A stretch of DNA of 64,000 nucleotides from GCA-003244245 sp052390115 (GTDB taxonomy: Bacteria; Actinomycetota; Actinomycetes; Mycobacteriales; Pseudonocardiaceae), in assembly GCA_052390115.1 (NCBI GenBank), contig JBQTHE010000098.1, positions 14,066 through 78,065 of the forward strand, given 5' to 3'. Shown piece by piece: positions 59,996 to 64,000 of the stretch; the stretch's first letter is position 1; every line of letters starts with the position of its first letter. The notes under the pieces are model-generated. The model had not been told where the DNA came from and did no database searches. It was given only the letters and a program-made list of their open reading frames with translations. The translations under genes were made by a program, and so were the position numbers.

Positions 59996-61927
59996 ATGTG
60001 CGGTCTGATCGGGGCGCTGCTGGCGCAACCGTGCCTGACGCAGGAGCGCATCGCGAGCGCGCTGGCCACGATCGCGCACCGTGGACCGGATCACACCGGC
60101 TGGTGGTGCTCGGCCGAACGCCGGATGATGCTCGGCCACGTGCGGTTGAGCATCATCGGGCTGGACAATGGTAACCAGCCGCTGACCAGCGAGGACGGCG
60201 AGGTTCGCTGCGTGGTCAACGGCGAGCTGTACGGCTATCGGGCGATCCGCAGCGCCCTGCAGACCGAGGGACGGCACTTCGCCACCGACTCCGACAGCGA
60301 GATCGCCCTGCACCTGTACGAGCAGCTGGGTGGCGACTTCGTGCACCAGCTGCGCGGGGAGTTCGCGGTGGTGATCGCCGATCAGCGTCGGCGCCGCCTG
60401 ATCGCGGTGCGCGACCGTTTCGGGATCAAACCGCTGTTCTACACCGTCCGGGGCGCCGACGTGCTCGTCGCTTCGGAGATCAAGGCCCTGCTGGCGCTGG
60501 GGGTGCCGGCCCGCTGGGATACGGCAGCGTTCTTCGCCGAGTGTCACAACGTCCGGACCGCGGATCGGACCCTGTTCGCCGGCATCCGGGCGGTGCCCCC
60601 CGGCTGCCTGCTCGTCGCCCGCGACGGCCAGGTGGAGATCCGGCGGTACTGGGACACCGACTACCCCCGCCGCGAGACCCTCGCCGCCGACGGACGCTCA
60701 GAGGCCGAGATCGTCGCCGGGTTCCGGGAGGTCCTCGACAACGCCGTCGCCGAGCGGCTCGTCGCTGACGTCGAGGTGGCCTCTTACCTCAGTGGCGGGA
60801 TCGACTCGAGCGCGGTGCTGGGCCTGGCCCAGCGAAAGCTGAACCGTCCGATCCGGGCATTCACGATCGCCTTCGAGGACGAGCGGTACAACGAGGAGGG
60901 GCTGGCCCGGCAGACCGCCGAATGGCTTGGCGCCACGTTTGTGCCGGTGCCCGTCAGCCAGCGCGACCTGGCCGAGGCCTACCCTGACGCGCTGTGGCAC
61001 GCCGAGACGCTCGTTGCCAACGGCAACGGCGTCGCCAAGTACCTGCTGTCCCAGGCGGTGCGCGACGCGGGGATCAAGGTGGTCTTCACCGGCGAGGGTG
61101 CCGACGAGATCCTCGGCGGCTACCCCCCGTTCCGCCGGGACATGCTGCTGCACAACACCGAGGGGCAACGACCGGAAGACGTCGAGAAACTGCTCGCCGG
61201 ACTCGACGCGACCAACCAGTCCTCGCGGGGGCTGTTCATCGCTGACGGCGTGCCCGCCCCGGGACTCGACGCGATCGGCGTCCGTCTGGGCTGGGTCCCT
61301 TCAGCGATCGAAGCGTTCTCCACCCTCGCCGCCAAGATGTATCCCTACTTCGCCGATGCCTACCACGAGCCCGCCCGGCGCACCGATCCCTACACCGAAC
61401 TGCTCGACTCCCTCGACGTGCCCGGCCGCCTCGCCGGCCGCGATCCGGTTAACCAAGCGCTCTACATCTGGGCCCGAACGGCGCTGCCCAACGCCATCCT
61501 CACCTTCCTCGGTGACCGCATGGAGATGGCGCATTCGGTGGAAGGCCGGGTGCCCTTCCTCGACCACCACGTCACGGAGTACACCGCGCAGATCCCCGTA
61601 CACCACAAGATCCGCGGACTGCGGGAGAAGCACGTGCTGCGCGAGGCCGTCCGCGACTGTGTGCTGTCCGAGGTGTACGACCGCCAGAAGCACCCGTTCC
61701 TGTCGCCGCCGGCTCTCGAGATCGACGACCCACTCGCCGTGTTCTGCCAGGACACCCTGCGTTCCCGATCTGTCGAGGACCAGCCGTTCTTCGACCCATG
61801 CCGAGTTCGCGGGCTGATGGACCAGGTCGCCGCGATGGGACCCGCCGACCAGGCCGCGTTCCAAGGCGTCGTCCTGGGGATCGTCAGCACCTGCATCCTG
61901 CAACAGCGCTTCGGCCTCGCCGCCTGA
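59996..61927 (+). CDS. asnB: Asparagine synthetase, glutamine-hydrolysing
   Basis: 643 residues from the ATG at 59996 that exposes the catalytic Cys 2 (MCGLIGALL). Glutaminase features: IAHRGPDHTGWW, LGHVRLSIIGL, VVNGELYGYR and AVRDRFGIKPLFY. Synthetase domain: the ATP motif SYLSGGIDSSAVLGLA, FTGEGADEILGGYPPFRRD and the C-terminal block GRVPFLDHHVTEY. It amidates aspartate using glutamine and ATP. It is a single gene with its own terminator and no visible link to neighbours. Confidence 0.93.
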   Translation: MCGLIGALLAQPCLTQERIASALATIAHRGPDHTGWWCSAERRMMLGHVRLSIIGLDNGNQPLTSEDGEVRCVVNGELYGYRAIRSALQTEGRHFATDSDSEIALHLYEQLGGDFVHQLRGEFAVVIADQRRRRLIAVRDRFGIKPLFYTVRGADVLVASEIKALLALGVPARWDTAAFFAECHNVRTADRTLFAGIRAVPPGCLLVARDGQVEIRRYWDTDYPRRETLAADGRSEAEIVAGFREVLDNAVAERLVADVEVASYLSGGIDSSAVLGLAQRKLNRPIRAFTIAFEDERYNEEGLARQTAEWLGATFVPVPVSQRDLAEAYPDALWHAETLVANGNGVAKYLLSQAVRDAGIKVVFTGEGADEILGGYPPFRRDMLLHNTEGQRPEDVEKLLAGLDATNQSSRGLFIADGVPAPGLDAIGVRLGWVPSAIEAFSTLAAKMYPYFADAYHEPARRTDPYTELLDSLDVPGRLAGRDPVNQALYIWARTALPNAILTFLGDRMEMAHSVEGRVPFLDHHVTEYTAQIPVHHKIRGLREKHVLREAVRDCVLSEVYDRQKHPFLSPPALEIDDPLAVFCQDTLRSRSVEDQPFFDPCRVRGLMDQVAAMGPADQAAFQGVVLGIVSTCILQQRFGLAA

Positions 61928-61932
61928 TGTGG

Positions 61933-61956
61933 ATAGCCCGGTCAAGACCGGGCTAT
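61933..61956. terminator. Hairpin terminator between convergent genes
   Basis: ATAGCCCGGTC (61933-61943) and its complement (61946-61956) form a tight hairpin between asnB and the convergent VOC gene, 6 nt after the asnB stop. Confidence 0.65.
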
Positions 61957-61972
61957 CCCCGCCAGCTCATGA

Positions 61973-62758
61973 TCACGCCGATGGCATCGTCCCCACGATG
62001 AAGAAGGTGGCCCCGTAAGGGTCAGTGATTCCTGCCATCCGTCCGTACGGGGTGTCGAACGGCTCGGCCAGGATGGTGCCGCCGGCCGCGCTGGCGCTGG
62101 CCGCCGCGGCATCGGCGTCGGACACCAGGAAGTAGGCCAGCCAGTGCGCCGGGGTGCCCTCCGGGGCGCCCATCATCCCGCCGATGCCACCGACCGGCCC
62201 GCCGTCTCTGGCCGCGTCGAAGTGGATGGTCGTGTAGTCCGGCGGCCCGCCCTCGATGGGTTCGTAGCGATAACCGAAGACCGAGGTGTAGAACGTGCGG
62301 CCGGCGTCGGGATCCGGCAGCCGGACGTCGGTCCAGACCAGCGAGCCTGGCTCGGCGTAGACCTCCGCACCGTGCTGCCCGGCGGCCTGCCACACGCCGA
62401 AGGTCGCACCCAGCGGATCCTGCGCGATACACATCCGCCCGTTACCGGGGATGTCCATCGGCTCGACCAGCACCGTCCCGCCGTTCTCGCCGATCAGTTT
62501 TGCGGTGCCGTCGGCGTCGTCGCTGGCCAGGTAGACAGTCCACACCGTCGGCTGGCCCTCACTGTGCAGCGGACCGACAGCAGCCGCGGCGCGGCCGTCG
62601 ACCTGGCAGATCTGGTAGTGGCCGAACTCCGCTCCACTGTCGAAGAACGACCAGCCCAAGACTGCGCCGTAGAACTCCTTTGCGGCGGCGAGATCGGGCA
62701 CCGACAGGTCGACCCAGCAGGGTGTGCCGGTGGGCCATGGGTTTGTTCGAGTAGGCAT
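61973..62758 (-). CDS. Two-domain VOC family protein
   Basis: 261 residues from the ATG at 62758 (GGAGGTTCAC upstream). Two VOC modules in tandem: residues about 10-125 (PCWVDLSVPDLAAAKEFYGA, then RMCIAQDPLGATFGVWQ) and 135-260 (VWTDVRLPDPDAGRTFYTSV, then RMAGITDPYGATFFIVG). This duplicated layout is common in actinomycete glyoxalase/bleomycin-resistance-like proteins. Metal ligands cannot be assigned with certainty. Role unknown. Confidence 0.87.
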   Translation of the reverse strand: MPTRTNPWPTGTPCWVDLSVPDLAAAKEFYGAVLGWSFFDSGAEFGHYQICQVDGRAAAAVGPLHSEGQPTVWTVYLASDDADGTAKLIGENGGTVLVEPMDIPGNGRMCIAQDPLGATFGVWQAAGQHGAEVYAEPGSLVWTDVRLPDPDAGRTFYTSVFGYRYEPIEGGPPDYTTIHFDAARDGGPVGGIGGMMGAPEGTPAHWLAYFLVSDADAAAASASAAGGTILAEPFDTPYGRMAGITDPYGATFFIVGTMPSA

Positions 62759-64000
62759 GTGAACCTCCAGTTCGGTATCTGACGGCGCCCAGCAAAGCAT
62801 CGACCCCTGACAATCTGGAGTCCGGCGAGCGAACCCGTGTCGACCGTCAGCCCACGTCGATGAGGAACCAAGGTCGGTCCGCGAGCACGCGCTCCGCCTC
62901 GACCACCACAACCTCCAGGACAAAGTCGGTCATGGTGCGATCGGCCGCGGCTGCAGCCTGTTGAGCATGTGCTCATCCCGAAGAATGATCCTGGACTGGA
63001 GGGCGGCTCGTTGCCCACGACCCGCTCTGCTGTCGTCGAGTTCGACACCAGGGCTGTCCGAATCGGCCCGGGCAGCCCTGGTGTCGAACTCGGCGCACGC
63101 AGGGCTGTCCACGCGCGGCAGCAAAGCCCCCCATTTCACCCAGCAGGGCGCGTGTGGCGCCTACGGGGGTTGGTCCAAATACGCAAGCGATGCATCTCCT
63201 TCGCAGTCGGGATCTCGTCACCCGCGGTGGACGTTGAACACGGTGACCGGTGCAGAGATCTGATCGACTCGCCACCGTCGTGGAGCTCGCGGCGAGAGGC
63301 CGGCTCCCACCCATACAGGAGCTCTCGCCACGCCATCGCCTGCTCCTCGGCCGCGAGGACGGAATACTGCTCGGCATCGGACCCCTATGCGACGGTCCGG
63401 CGCAGCTCGCCCCTCCAGGTCTCCGTTCAGGCTCGAGCACGCCGATCGCCAGAGGATGCGGAAAGGCCGCTTGCTGCGTGCACACCGCGAGATACGACTC
63501 GCTTCAGGCTCGGCGAGCTACGAGACGTGGCCGCCCTTCCGGGTCGAAACGGATGACCTGGTCGACACCGTGCGCCTGGCCGAGCTGCTCGGGTCGTCGT
63601 CGAAGGAGTCGGAGACCGGAGCGAGCAGCAGCTCGGCTTTGGGATCGCCCGCTGAAAACCCTCGGCGTCGAGGTCACGGCATTCGGCAAGATCCACCGCA
63701 TTCGGGGTGCCCACCGCCACGCTGGACGAGCCCCTGCTGGGCCCGAGCTGGCCCCTCGGCTACCACTGCCGTCACCTGAATCAATCTATTCTCAGCATGA
63801 CGACGGAACTCGGCGCGGGGCATGGCACAGGCAGCTCGGACTTACCTCGTCGGCGCAAGTGCCGCCTCGCAGAAGGTAACCATTCAGCCCGTGGGCTGAC
63901 CTGGTCTGGCGCGGTGCCGTCGGCGTGTTGATGCGGCGGTCGGCGACATGTGCGTGTCGATCACGCTGTGATCGGCTGGTGTGCGGTTTGATCTTCTGGT
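62759..64000. other. Right-end stretch without a clear gene
   Basis: About 1.24 kb. Frames are open on both strands because of GC bias, but none shows a recognisable domain. Minus-strand sequence near 63290-63370 (SVLAAEEQAMAWRELLYGWE) is protein-like and could be a gene fragment. A tiny minus frame at 62847-62933 (MTDFVLEVVVVEAERVL) is too short to call. Hairpin C lies at 63038-63091. Confidence 0.4.
63038..63091. repeat. Intergenic hairpin C
   Basis: GAGTTCGACACCAGGGCTG (63038-63056) and its exact complement (63073-63091) enclose a 16-nt loop. The arm opening GAGTTCGAC resembles those of the A (GAGCTCAAC) and B (GAACTCGAC) hairpins. Confidence 0.7.

Noticed and set aside
62847..62933. 28-aa minus-strand ORF (MTDFVLEVVVVEAERVL start)
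   Set aside because: Too short, no family, and no other support; left as part of the right-end gap.
63250..63879. 209-codon plus frame at the right end
   Set aside because: Arg/Pro/Ser-rich translation typical of a wrong frame; no domain seen.

Overview
The window is high-GC DNA with actinobacterial gene content: F420-dependent enzymes, DUF2505, DUF1918, an Rv0428c-type acetyltransferase, an Rv3717-type amidase, HelZ-like SNF2 plus SWIM proteins, and XRE/TPR regulators. A filamentous actinomycete of the Pseudonocardiales is my best inference; no rRNA, tRNA or CRISPR array was seen. All family assignments come from reading the sequence by eye, without database searches.

Left part (1-19 kb): the end of a Wadjet type III-like operon (DUF2397, start of DUF2398), a membrane-anchored parallel beta-helix protein, a DUF4143 ATPase behind an array of four 12-bp near-palindromes at exact 23-bp spacing, a tyrosinase with its MelC1-like partner, cell-wall enzymes (M23 peptidase, amidase, NagZ-type hexosaminidase), a zinc alcohol dehydrogenase, an operon of SNF2 helicase, SWIM protein and NagZ joined by 4-nt overlaps, and secreted CHRD and DUF4394 proteins.

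Centre (19-38 kb): the most unusual region, with lower GC by eye and almost all genes on the minus strand. One half has sulfotransferase-dpgA-dpgB-dpgD (a 3,5-dihydroxyphenylacetyl-CoA pathway without dpgC), an HMA-like/ABC exporter fusion with a coupled acetyltransferase, and two DUF5132 membrane proteins. The other half has two copies of a coupled pair (type III-fold PLP decarboxylase plus DUF3326 protein), two paralogous PNPOx-like flavoproteins, an FAD amine oxidase, a VOC protein and an F420-dependent glucose-6-phosphate dehydrogenase homologue. Several decayed fragments show that this block grew by repeated segmental duplication. I read it as a candidate undescribed biosynthetic system; its product is unknown.

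Right part (38-64 kb): a defence and accessory region with many broken genes. Intact modules are VapBC, a PLD-helicase-DUF3427 protein, an IetAS-like pair (AAA+ ATPase and subtilisin), an AAA ATPase/TOPRIM-like pair, a SLOG protein with an XRE/TPR regulator, a lone MNT-type nucleotidyltransferase and a GTPase-DUF697 protein. Decayed pieces include a BrnT/BrnA-like toxin-antitoxin, a GNAT enzyme, a helicase 3' end fused to an AbiEi fragment, XRE regulators and a Cys-rich small protein. A metabolic asparagine synthetase and a two-domain VOC protein follow, then about 1.2 kb without a clear gene. Related intergenic hairpins recur at six places across the window.
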